Source: Pelecanus crispus
Taxonomy: Eukaryota > Chordata > Aves > Pelecaniformes > Pelecanidae
Direction: 5' to 3'
Assembly: GCF_030463565.1 (NCBI RefSeq)
Contig: NC_134675.1
Coordinates: forward strand, 17,567,862 to 17,631,861
Length of the DNA stretch: 64,000 nt
A program made the translations under genes and the position numbers. Under the pieces are notes generated by a model that did not search any database, was not told where the DNA came from, and was given only the letters and a program-made list of their open reading frames with translations. Shown one piece after another: positions 23,253-35,200 of the stretch; within the stretch, counting starts at the first letter, position 1, and every line of letters begins with the position of its first letter.

Positions 23253-26200
23253 TAGAGGGCAACCCCCCCACCCCTCCTTCCTTCTGAACAGTTTACAGCC
23301 ATCAATTGCAGTGCTCCAGTCATGCGATTCATCCCACCATGTTTCAGCAATAGCAATTAGATCATAGCTTTCTAGCTGCACAGTGGCTTCCAGCTCCTCC
23401 TCTGTTACCCATGCTGCATGCATCTGTATAGAGGCACTTCAGCTAGGCTACCTCCCTTGTCACCTTTTTAGAGGAACATGCCCTAATTCCTTTGAGGCTT
23501 TTCACAGATGTTTCCCTGTTGGTTCCTAATACATCAGCAGCCCCTGGCTCCTGTCTGGTGCTCAGAACTCCAGCCCCTTCCCCCACACTAAATCTAGTTT
23601 AAAGCCCTCCTTGTAAGTCTGGCCAGCTTGTTGGTGAAGACCCTCTTGCCCCACTTGGTCAAGTGAATCCCATCAGCTCCCAACAAATCCAGCTTCTCAA
23701 AGGCAGATCCGTGATCACAGAAGCCAAAGCCTTGAGTATGGCACCAGCCACGCAGCCAGGCATTCACCTGTTCAATTCTTCTCCTCCTTCCTGAACCCCT
23801 TCCTCTGACTGGCAGGATAGAGGGAATACCACTTGTGCTCCAGATCCTTTTAACGTTGCTCCGAGGGACATATAGTCTCTTTTGATGGTTCTAAGTTGCC
23901 TTGTCGCAGTATCATTGGACCCTATGTGGAATAGTAGGAGCGGATGATAATCTGTAGGGTTCACCAGGCTCTCGGTGACGTCGTGAATGTGAGCTCCTGG
24001 TAGGCAGCAAACTTCTCTAGAGAAATTGTCTGGATGGCAAATGGGTGCTTCGGTGCCTCTCAGTGAGGAATCTCCATTTACTAATACTTTATGTGCTTTT
24101 CTGGTGGCACTGGTTCTAATGTGGGTGGATGGTTGGATCAACTTTGCATGGTCGGCTTTTCCTGGATCTTGTCCGTTACTCATGTGCTCTTTGTTCTCCA
24201 GCCCCAGAGCATCATCTCTGTTATGCAGGGGTACTTTAGGGGAAGGGGGAAGGTTCTTCCTTCTGCCCCGAGCAGAGACAAGAGTCCAGTCTCCTTCATC
24301 TTGTGAGTTACTTGTGTCAGTCAGCTCAAGGTTGAATTCAGGCTTACCTTCCCATTGCATAACCTTGTGGTGGTACATCTCCCCCTGCCCCTGTTCTTCT
24401 GTTCTGTTTTTCCCCTTCACTTCGGCCGCTTTACAATCTCAGGAATTCCAGGCCGCAGCTTTTGTGTAGCGAGTTGGTCAGTTAAGCGCCCCTTAATTGT
24501 ACCAGAAACTCCTACATGGCTGGAGCAGAGAGCGGCTCTGTTCTTATCAACATTCATATTATGGCTAACGAGGGGAACGAGAACAAACAGCTACCCCGGA
24601 CAGCCTTGAAACAGGGTGGTATCATCACTGCTGGAATTCTAACAACAAGCCGACCCGAATCGTGGCTCGGATGGAAATTTACTGGTGATTAAAGTCAATC
24701 ATCTCACAATCCTATAAATGGCAGTCCTAAGCGAGGCCCTTTGAGCTCTCCTGGACCACCACGGGCTGCACCAGCATCTCCCTTGAATCGAAATGTCTCT
24801 CAGAGTCAGCAAAAACTAGCAGATTCTGAAAGTCTGCTGCCACCAGAACTCCATTGCCGGAGATTGACAACGGAGCCTGGGCTGCTGATATTCTTCACTC
24901 CTCGAGACTCTACTCTTGCCCATTGAGAAATGCCAAGGCATTAGACGTATTTCACTAAACTCGAGGGGAATTTTTAACAGGTATACTATTTTCATATATG
25001 CATTTATAGTTGTAAGTGTGCATGCATGAATCAATTTAAGTAGTTTTGTAGATGTATGATTTAATTTTAAAAGGAGTTTTATATTGCTGTATTATTCTTA
25101 TAGCATTACTCTCCTAAACCGTTGACCAAGTCTGAGACTAAGAGTGGGCCCAGCCGCACCTAGGCTCCTCTCTGAGAAGGAGTTTAGAAAGCAAGGGGGT
25201 CCATTCTGAACCTCATGACTCAACGGGAGGGCCCCCCCCCTTGCCTTTATTCCATATATATGCAATGCTTTTATGAATCATTTTAACTCAGTGTGATTTA
25301 ATTCTCTTTTATGTGCTTCTATGTAGTAATAGAGTGAACCTTGCCATCTTCGAATCTGTCACTAAGTCACTGTTTTGATCAATTTTGTCTAATCACTTTA
25401 TTAATCATTGATGATTGGGTGCTATTAAAAATATTATAATCAAATTCTGCAATTCGCTACAAGTAAATTCTAACTTTTACTAAATCAAACTGTGTAAAGT
25501 CACTCATTCATAGTGAATTGACATAATCAGCAGGATTCACAGACCTGCATTCGTGACAAACCTTAAGGCAGGGCTGTTGCTCAGCTCTATATAAAATACT
25601 TATTAAAATACAGTTATGTAAGAATTTTAAAAGAGTTAAAAAAGACCTCCTAAAATCAGCAAGCCTGTCATCCAAACTGTAATCTGAAAGTAAACTGAGC
25701 ACATTTTAAATGTCTATCAATAATATTCGAATTGAACCAATTTCATCTTGATGAACTCAAGTACAGCACTTGGTTTGTGCTAAAAAAATTAAGATTCATC
25801 TCTAACACCTCTATGCACATGGCAAATTAAAGCTAGATGCACTGAAGTAGGTAATAGTGGTTATAAACAATTACATTTAAAAATACATACATACATATCA
25901 TATGAGGAGAGGCTAAGAGATCTGGGACTCTTCAGCCTGGAAAAGAGAAGGCTCAAGGGGGAGGAATCTTATCAGTGTATATAAATACCTGATGGGAGGG
26001 AATGAAGGAAAGGGAGCCATACTCTTCTCTGTACTGCCCACTGACAGGACAACAGGCAATGGGCACAAATTAAAACAAATTAAATCCATCTGAACACGAG
26101 AAAACACTTTTTACTGTGAGGGTGGTCAAACGCTGTAAGAGGTTGCAGAGTCCATCCATGGAGATATTAAAAAGCTGACTGGACATGGTCCTGGGCAACC

Positions 26201-29200
26201 TGCTCTAGGTAGCCCTGCTTGGGGGGGGCGGTTGGACTAGATGATCTTGAAAGGTCCCTTCCAACCTCAACCATTCTTTGATACCACCTGTGGACAGGTC
26301 AGTCATCAGAATGAGCCTAGAAGTCTTTAAATGTAAAAGCACAAGCTAAAGGGGCAGTGTTTTTAATTTCAGAAGTTCCGGGTTCAATCCCTGTAAACAA
26401 TCCAATTAAGGATACTTTTCATCAGTAAACACCCATCAATTATGACATTGGGAAGCATATATATTTTTTTTTTCAAAACACAGAAAAACAAGGCAACTAT
26501 TATCATCTTGGATTTTGTTTCAAAGTCTATTTAAAGACTCTGAGCTAAAATCAGTGGTTACAGCTCTTACCAGCTATAGGATCCATGGTTTCTCTGTTGC
26601 TTGGAGAATATGAACTCTGAGAAGATGAAAGCCCACCAGTGGAACTGCTAGTAAAGTGCATGTTTGATCTACGTGCACGGGGGCCTCCCAAACCCCGGCC
26701 TGGGTGAAACATTCTACGTACGTGCCGAACACCACTAGATTCATCGTAACCAAGCAGTTAAGAAAAGTCTTTTGCTATCAAGTATTAAACAGCAAGAACA
26801 CTTACTAGGTGGAATAATCAGGCAACACACTATTCCTCATTCATAAAACAATGATTCAACTTTATAAGTGTAATGCAATCATAGCTATGGTGCCAGTCAG
26901 ACCTATAGATCTGAACCCAAGGCACCCAGGGCTGCTTGCACCAATTTAATCTTTCCCAGGCTTTTTATCATGTCTAAAAAATGTCAGGATGGATTTCCTG
27001 CCTTCTGGATCAAAGTTTTCTACTAGGTAATTTAAACTGATGATGCATATTCAGCAGAACACATTACTCAACAGACATAAGGATTTTAACATCAAAATTG
27101 GGAAAGAAGGGTATTTAAATACTGAAAATAATCTACAAAGTTTTATTGCCATTCTTACCAAGAAAACACAGTAATTATTGCATTTTATACTTTTATCCAA
27201 GGAATTTCACCCACTCCAGTCTTCAAGGAATTGCAGGTCAACAGAGAATTCAGCACTTCTGTCATACTCCTTTGCTTCATCTTCCCTCTCTTTCTCCACA
27301 CAAATTCCATTTGCTCCAATTATGAAAACAAGCCCTTTCACTTTCTTTATTTCCCACATTTCTTAGGATGTCTATGACTTGAAATGAAATATAAGCTTTT
27401 TCATACATACTAAGAGACTATCAGCAAATCATTTAAAGATGATCTTTCCCAGAACAGTGTTAACATATGAGTTCTCCCAAGACAGTCTAGCTAAAGCTTC
27501 CTTTTATCTTAAGAAGCACTAGTGCAATTAACTACTAAGCTAGGAAATAACATACTTGGACATATCTTATTTTTCCAATTTCTAAATTAGTAGTTTTAGC
27601 TCACCTTATCTCCAATTTTCTTATTTTCAAAAATAGCATGTTTATCACTTGTATAAAATCTATTATTTGTATCAGACTGGTGCCCAATGTACTTATCACA
27701 CAACGTACAGTTATGGTGTAGAATTCATTTCCTCATGATATCACTGAGTTGAGAAATTTAAGACTGAAAAATTATTAGACTTCTTTTGGCAAGTAAGAAT
27801 ATCCAGTTACTATAATAAATGAAAATGCCCCCATTTAGGATTTTTTTAAAGTAAACTTGGGAAATAAGATAACTAGAACATCCTTAATATAAATCCTTTG
27901 AAAAATTCCAGCCTTGGTCTCATTTAGAAAAGGATCTTAGTAGCTTGCTAACTGCACCTTTCAAAGTGTTTTTAAGATAAACAACATTATTTAAATACTA
28001 GTTAAGAGTATATTGAAGTCTCACCCAACTATGCTGGGGTTAGAAAAGCATTTGGAACTCTTAACTCATTGCAAACTTATACTGAAAACAACCAAGCTAG
28101 AACCATTTACATGATCAAGACTAAAGTCATGTTTTAAACAGTAAAACAGTTGAAAATTGTTTAAGAAAGAAACTGGAATTTAAAGAGCTGTCCAGAGTCT
28201 CCAAGGATAAAGGTGATATCTTACAGTGGCTGCGCAGGATTCTTCACAAGAAATATGTGCAGCCATTTAAAACAGCTTAAAATCCCTTCTAACTGCTACA
28301 CAGAAGACAATATCCTTTCCTAAACTGCTAGCAACTGGGCAGGGGGAAATCTCTCCCCCTTTTTCTTCCTTTTAGTCCTAGCTGTCAGAAGACATGAAAT
28401 AGCACCCAACATGGAACAGCTAGTCCAGAAAAATTTTCCCTATCAAGTTTTGTGGACTTGGCAACACTGATTGCTAAAGCAACACTGTACAGAAACTTCC
28501 ACATGCATTTTCTATAATTATTTATAACATAGAATCATAGAATCATTTAGGTTGGAAAAGACCTTTAAGATCATCCAGTCCAACCATTAACCTAACACTA
28601 CCAAGTCCACCACTAAACCAATTAAGGGTAGAGTAGCAATTTCATGTTTCCTGGCTTGGTGGCTGGATTATTTTTTAATGAAAGCTCCCCCCATCAGTTG
28701 TGTGATGACTGACATTGTGGCCTTACTCAGTAACTGAAAAGATTATTCTAATTTCTCTAACTCTTATGTAGCTAGTAATAAACACACATTTCCCAATTAA
28801 AAGTTATCTGACATCACTGATGTGGAAGGGGGAGGAAAAGCTCCAGAAGCGTGAATTCTAATCCAACACCTCATCCACTTCAATAGGAAGTTAATTTCAC
28901 TGTGTAATTAGGACTGACAATTTAAATGTTAACAAATTTAAATGTAAATACAGATCATAACCAAAGTGAAACTATTTCCTCTAAAGTTGCTAGCAGTAGA
29001 TATAATGAACTTGAGTTGTTAGGCCTTTTTTTTTCTTTTAAGAAACCCTGAACAAAAAAGGCACTATCAAATTACAGTAGGAGTGTATTTTTTTTGAGAT
29101 ATAGAAAGATAAATAATTTATAGGAGATCGCTTAATGAGAGTTTTTCATGATGGCCTGTACTTCCATGAAGTAAGAGTACCTTCTGAAACTATGTTGTAG

Positions 29201-32200
29201 GTATTTGTACAGCAAAAAACAAGCCACATTACTATTCCTAAGACCAAGTAACACAAAAGAAAATTGTACTTAAAGTGCAAAGAAACTGTCAGTTTGAGCT
29301 CTTCAGTCATTGAGAGTAGTTATATCACTACAATCTGCAGATAACTGAAAGATAGCCCTAATCCCTAGGAAGTCTCCTGATAGCTCTTCTAGTTATATCT
29401 TAAAAAAAAAGTCAATAAATAACAGGCTGAAACTACCCTATTGAAATATAGTGATAAAATTAATCAAATGCTTAAAATCACTCAAAGTTCAAAGCATTCT
29501 CTAACACCTTTGCTTTTGGTGAAATTTACTGCTTTCAGTCTCGTAATTATCTATAATACACTATTGCATCTGGATTGCTGCTTTCCCATACACAAAATGG
29601 CATCAGAACTAATGACCAAGAAGGGTAAAAACTGCAGTGCAGAAAGAAGCAGCTGGGTGTCAAAACCATCTTTTAAAGGTTTTGCTATCAGGAATAAAAC
29701 AAAAACACACACCCACGTTGTCAAGCTACACCTAAAGCCCATTCACAGTCTGATAGATATAAATATATATACATATAAAAAATTCAGACAGACAGATCCC
29801 CTATAACTAAACACCAATTCTAAAAAATAAGCAAAAGTGATGTAGCCACTTGACTACAGAAGTCAAAACAAGTAGTTACAGCTATCATAAGGAATAGTCT
29901 ATCCCTTTTCCCTCAACTTAAGAAAGGATATTAAATCTCTAGGAGCTCTGTGTTCCAGTGTAAGATGAGCTGCAAAGTCATCTGTGACATGATTAGGATC
30001 CCCTCCAGGTAATGCTGCACATATTGGACAAATCTGAAACAACAAAGTGAGAAAAAAACAAACACAACCAACTTTACACAAACCACAAAACACATAATTC
30101 AGAGTTGATCACGACAGGGATTCTTATACTTTAAATATCACATTCTAATCCTATATCTAAACAGCCACAGGTTAAAACAGTAAATGTGTTCAAATGCAGC
30201 TGTTAATTTTAGTATCTTTTTAAGACCCACTTTTCCTTGTAATTATGCTTTCAATAATACCATGGAAACCAAAAAGCAAAATTTTCAAATCCTATCTGCA
30301 ATGTTTCAGCTTTCAAACTTGTCTTTCTATGTCAATTCCAGCACAGACAGTAGGTCTGGTTACACAGGATTACTGCTTGTATGTACCTGCATATGACATT
30401 ATCAAGTTCATTTACTGCTCTTTGAATCCCCAAGCAACTTCTCATTCATCTCACCAGAGAAGTGTGGGAAGGAGAATGAAACCAGATATGAATATTCATT
30501 AAAGTATCACCACTGAGACCACCCACTGAGGTAACATGCAAGTAGAGATTTGGCAGAGAAGAGAAACTCCTTATTCCTACCAAGTATTTGGGGAGATGGC
30601 ATTATAGTTTTGTTTTTTCCTTAAGCCTAAACACACATTTTAAAAAAAGTCTAGGACACTTACTGCCATAGCAACCTTCATTTATTATTTTTATTTTTCC
30701 TCCCAGTGACTTTGCATCCACCTGAGAGAAGTGTGCCTTAAAAGTCCTCTGCAACAGTTTTGCAGGCCAGCCTTAAAGTTTGACAGATCACAGGTTAATA
30801 AGCCAGAAAGGAGAAACTTCCACACAGTATTTAGGTTTTTACTCTTCCAGGGAGATCAACCTGGACTTTGCAACTGATAAGACTGTAAACTAAGGGGGAG
30901 ACCCCAGACAACAGACTGGGAGGGGTGAGGGAATCAATAGAACCATACAAACTGATAAAGAGACACGCAGGGGGAAGGGAGAGCAGGAAGGAACAAAGAG
31001 GAGGGTAGACAGAAAGGGGTATAAAGTGGGCCGGTTGCATGTAAAATAGAGCCGGTCAGTATGTTTGTCTGGCTGAGCCCTGAGCCTGATCACCGCAGTC
31101 TGTCCCGTCTTCTTATAAAATCTTAACAATCTCTCTGCATAATCTCACTCTCTACCCCATGTGTATGTATGCTGCAAGGACTAAGTGCCAGCTACTGGTG
31201 AGACCTGTGTATGTGTGAATGAAATTTGGTGTCAGCTACTGGAGTCAGACTGGGGCGGTAGGTGCCCCTGTGGCCTGTGGTGTCAGCTACTGGAACAAGC
31301 ATCAGTAGTTGGAGGGGCCATAGCTCTCTAGACCTAGGGCAGGTACTACAGACTTCATGCCTGGAGTGCTAGCTACTAGGGGACTGTCATGAGTGGATTC
31401 GGTGCCAGCTACTCCAGTCGGACCAGGGGTGCAAGCACCCCTGGCCTGTGGTGTCAGCTACTGGACTGAGTGGGGTCTTATCAGCTACTGGAGCGAGTCA
31501 TAGTCTCTGTCTTCAGCCACTGGGGTGGGAATGGTGTGTGTCCCAAAAAAACAGCTAATGGGGGGGGGGACACACCAGCATGAGTGAGGGGCCCAGCACC
31601 GGTAGTTGGAGCAGGACCACCAGTCACAGCCCATGTGGTGCCTGGTGCCAGCTGCTGGGGAAAAGGGGGGGGGGGGGTGGGTGTCTGCATCTTCCCCAAA
31701 CCTGGTGTGCGTGTGTATTGGCTAGCAAACTTCAAGCTGGACTAGCTAATGAGTAGGGAGGAGCCTCAAGTCTAGGCAGGAGTAAGAAGCAGGCAAGGGT
31801 CTGTGCTGGTATGCCCAGGGGGACTTGCGAATGTGGAGTGCCTGTGGGATGAATGTGTGAGTGCATGTGTGTTTGCTAGTGAGCATCAATCTGGACTAGC
31901 TGGCAAGTAGGAGACCTGTGAAGCAGGTAAGAGTGCCTGAGATCCAGGCAGGGGTACTGGACAAAGGGGGCCATGCCAGTACTCGAGGGATCACAGTGAA
32001 TGGGTATGTGCTTGTGAATCTAGAGAGCATCATGTGTGTACCTTCACTAGTGACCTTCTATCTCTTCAGCTGAAGAGGAAGAAGGGGATGTGGCTGCCTA
32101 TACTTATGTTTTATGCAAGCCCTACATGTAGGTGCTGTTGAAGGCATCTGTGTGACGGGCCATGTCAGCGTCCTCTGTGTGTGTACGGGTCTCTGGAATA

Positions 32201-35200
32201 CGTGCTCAGCTTCACTACTGGTTGAACCTGCAAATGGGAAAGTGGCAGCTGCATCCCTCAGCCTAAGCAGAGGCCCCAGGTCCCCAGGCTGGACTTCAGC
32301 AGCTGAGCAGAAGGGAGTCCTGTGCTGGAGAAGGCAGCCACCTTCTTAACATCCCTTAAAATTAACAGATCACCATATTACTTTGAATGAAATCCAGGAG
32401 ATGATTAAAAAGCCTTAAGGCAGTTAGGCTCCAAACATCACAGTTGACAGTTTCTAGATCTGTTCCCTTATTACCACCACCTCCCTGTTTATACAAGTAT
32501 ACTGGTTTTGGCTGGGATAGACTTAAATTTCTTCATAGTAGCCCATATAGTGCTATGCTTTGGCTTTGTGACCAAAAGAACATTGATAACACACCAATGT
32601 TTTAGCTATTGCTCAACAGCTCTCACACAGCATCAAGACCTTTTCTGTCTCTCACACTGCCCCAACAGCAGATAGACTAGGGATGTACAAGAAGTTGGGA
32701 GGGGACACAGGTGGGACAGCTGATCCCAACTGACCAAAGGGATATTCCATACCACATGACATCATGCTCAGCAATAAAAACCACAGGGAAGAAAGAAGGG
32801 GGGATGTTCAGAATTATGGCGTTTGTCTTCCTAAGTAACCATTATACGTGATGGAGCCCTGCTTTCCTGGAGATGGCTAAACATCTGCCTGCCAATGGGA
32901 AGGAGTGAATGAATTCCTCATTTTGCTTTGCTTGTGTAGACAGCTTTCGCTTTCCCTATTAAACTGTCTTTATCTCAACCCACAAGTTTTTGCACTTTTA
33001 CCCTTCTTATTCTCCCCCGCCATCCCACTAGGAGCAGGGGGGGGAGCGAGCAAGCAGCTGTGTGGTGCTTAGTTGCCAGGTGGGGTTAAACTATGACCAG
33101 TGTTTTTGGCACCCAGTGTGGGACTCAAAGGGTGTGAGATAAATAACAAATTTGACCAGAGCATATTAAAGGGAACAATATAAATATTATAGCTGTTTAA
33201 CCGTTGCTGACCACAATATTAACTTATCTGTTCTCAATATTAGTTTATCTGATCTTTGCCATGCTCCCTTTTTTGATGTACATGTTAAAGACACTTTTTG
33301 GCTCGAGAAGAGACCAGAAGCTGCCCCCATAGCTGACAAAGCCAGTTCCAATCAGCTCCAAGACAGACCCACCCCTGGCCAAAGCTAAGCCAACCAGAGA
33401 TGGTGGTGGCACCTCTGTGATAACATATTTAAGAAAGGGTAAAAAAGCTGCACAGCAGCAGCTGTGAGAAAGGAGCGAGGAAATGTGAGAGAAACAACCC
33501 TGCAGAAACCAAGGTCAGTGAAGAAGGAGGGGGAGGAGGTACTCCAGGCAGCGGAGCAGAGATTCCCCTGCAGCCTGTGGAGAAGACCATGGTGACACAG
33601 GTTGTCCCCCTGCAGCCTATGGAGGACCACATCAGAGCAGATATCCACACTGCAGCCCATGGAGGACCCCACATCAGAGGAGATGGATGTGCCCTGAAGG
33701 AAGCTGCAGCCCATGGAGAGGAGCCCATGCAGGAGCAGGTTTTCTGGCAGGAACTGTGACCTCGTGGGGGACCCATGCAGGAACAGTCTATTCCTGAAGA
33801 ACTGCAGCCCGTGGGAAGGTCCCATGTTGGAGCAGTTCATGGACTGTATCCTGTGGGAGGGACCCCATGGTTTCAGTCTCATTTACAAGTTCTTCCTCTT
33901 CTTCCTCCTCCTCTCCTTGTGATGGCCCTGATTTTCATCCTCCCTTTCTAAACGAGCTGACTTTCACTTCCAAGATTTCTTCTTGTGTACAGGGGTGACT
34001 GATACCGGCATGGGTTGGTCCCCTGCAGTATCCGCCTTGCCTGTCATGGGGGTTGGAGTAGCCGCAGTGCCTGTCGCTTTGTTGTCAGATCCAGAGACCT
34101 TCTCTTCCCCTTGAGGGTTCTGAATAGTGTTGAACAGGGCTCGGTAGGCATGGGCAAGGCCCCAGCACATTGCAGTGATTTCTGTCTCTGGAGTTGCCAG
34201 GGTGACAACATACTTTTTCCAAATACTTTACTAGTTCTTCAGGATTCTGCACTTGTTCAGGGGTGAAGTTCCAAAACACGGGAGGTGCCCACTGCCCTAG
34301 GTACTTGCCCATGCTATCCCACATACCCTGCCACTCATAACTATCCAGCCTTGGGGCAGATCTCTGGATGATATTCTTAAATTGCTTACTAACCTTTGTC
34401 AAAACCAAAACAGTATTCCCAAGAAGTATCAATAGAAGTATCTTAACTGCCCAGGGATGTTCAAAATACTGAAAAGTTATTGTAATGAAGAAGGAAACAT
34501 CATAGAAGAAGGTAGTGAAGGTGCCCTTCTGTATTTACTCCATAAAAAACCTCTCAGAAGAAGTATAATTGCTGATTGTCTCCATGAGGTGCTACCCGAA
34601 GTACAGTAATGGTTTCAGTACAAAACCCAAATACCAAAGAATGCTCAAGGTCAGTGTTTTAATAACAAATCTCCCAGGCAAAACATCACTAATCACTGCA
34701 GAACACAGCAGACTGCAAAAACCAACACCAGGCTTTAACACGTACAGCAAAAAATGGAGCATGGTACAGATCAGATAAAGTAAGATCGAGAACAGATGAA
34801 TCAATATCGTGACCCGCAACAATTAACAAATTCCTCAATAAGCTCTGGTTAATCTGTTATTATCTCAGACCCCTCGTGCCCCACGTTGGGCACCAAAAAG
34901 GACTGTTTTGGTTTAGTCCCTGTCGGCAACCAAGCACCACACAGCTGCTCACTCACCCTCCCCCCACTGGTGGGATGGGGGAGAGAAACAGAAGGGCAAA
35001 AGTAAGAAAACTTATGGGTTGAGATAAGAACAGGTTAATAACTGAAATATAATAATAATAATAGTAATAGAAAATATAATGAAAAGGAGAACGACGAGAG
35101 AGAGAGAAACAAAACCCAGGAAAAAACAAGTGATGCAACTGCTCACTACCCACCAACCAATGCCCAGCCAGTTCCCAAGCAGCGATCGCTGCTCCCCGGC

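Noticed and set aside
26376..26402. tRNA T-arm-like sequence (ccgggttcaatccctg)
   Set aside because: A B-box-like motif with a 4-of-5 stem, but no acceptor, D-arm or anticodon arm upstream in the right spacing.
31187..31665. CRISPR-like array
   Set aside because: Units are degenerate, spacing is irregular, spacers are related, and the genome is vertebrate.
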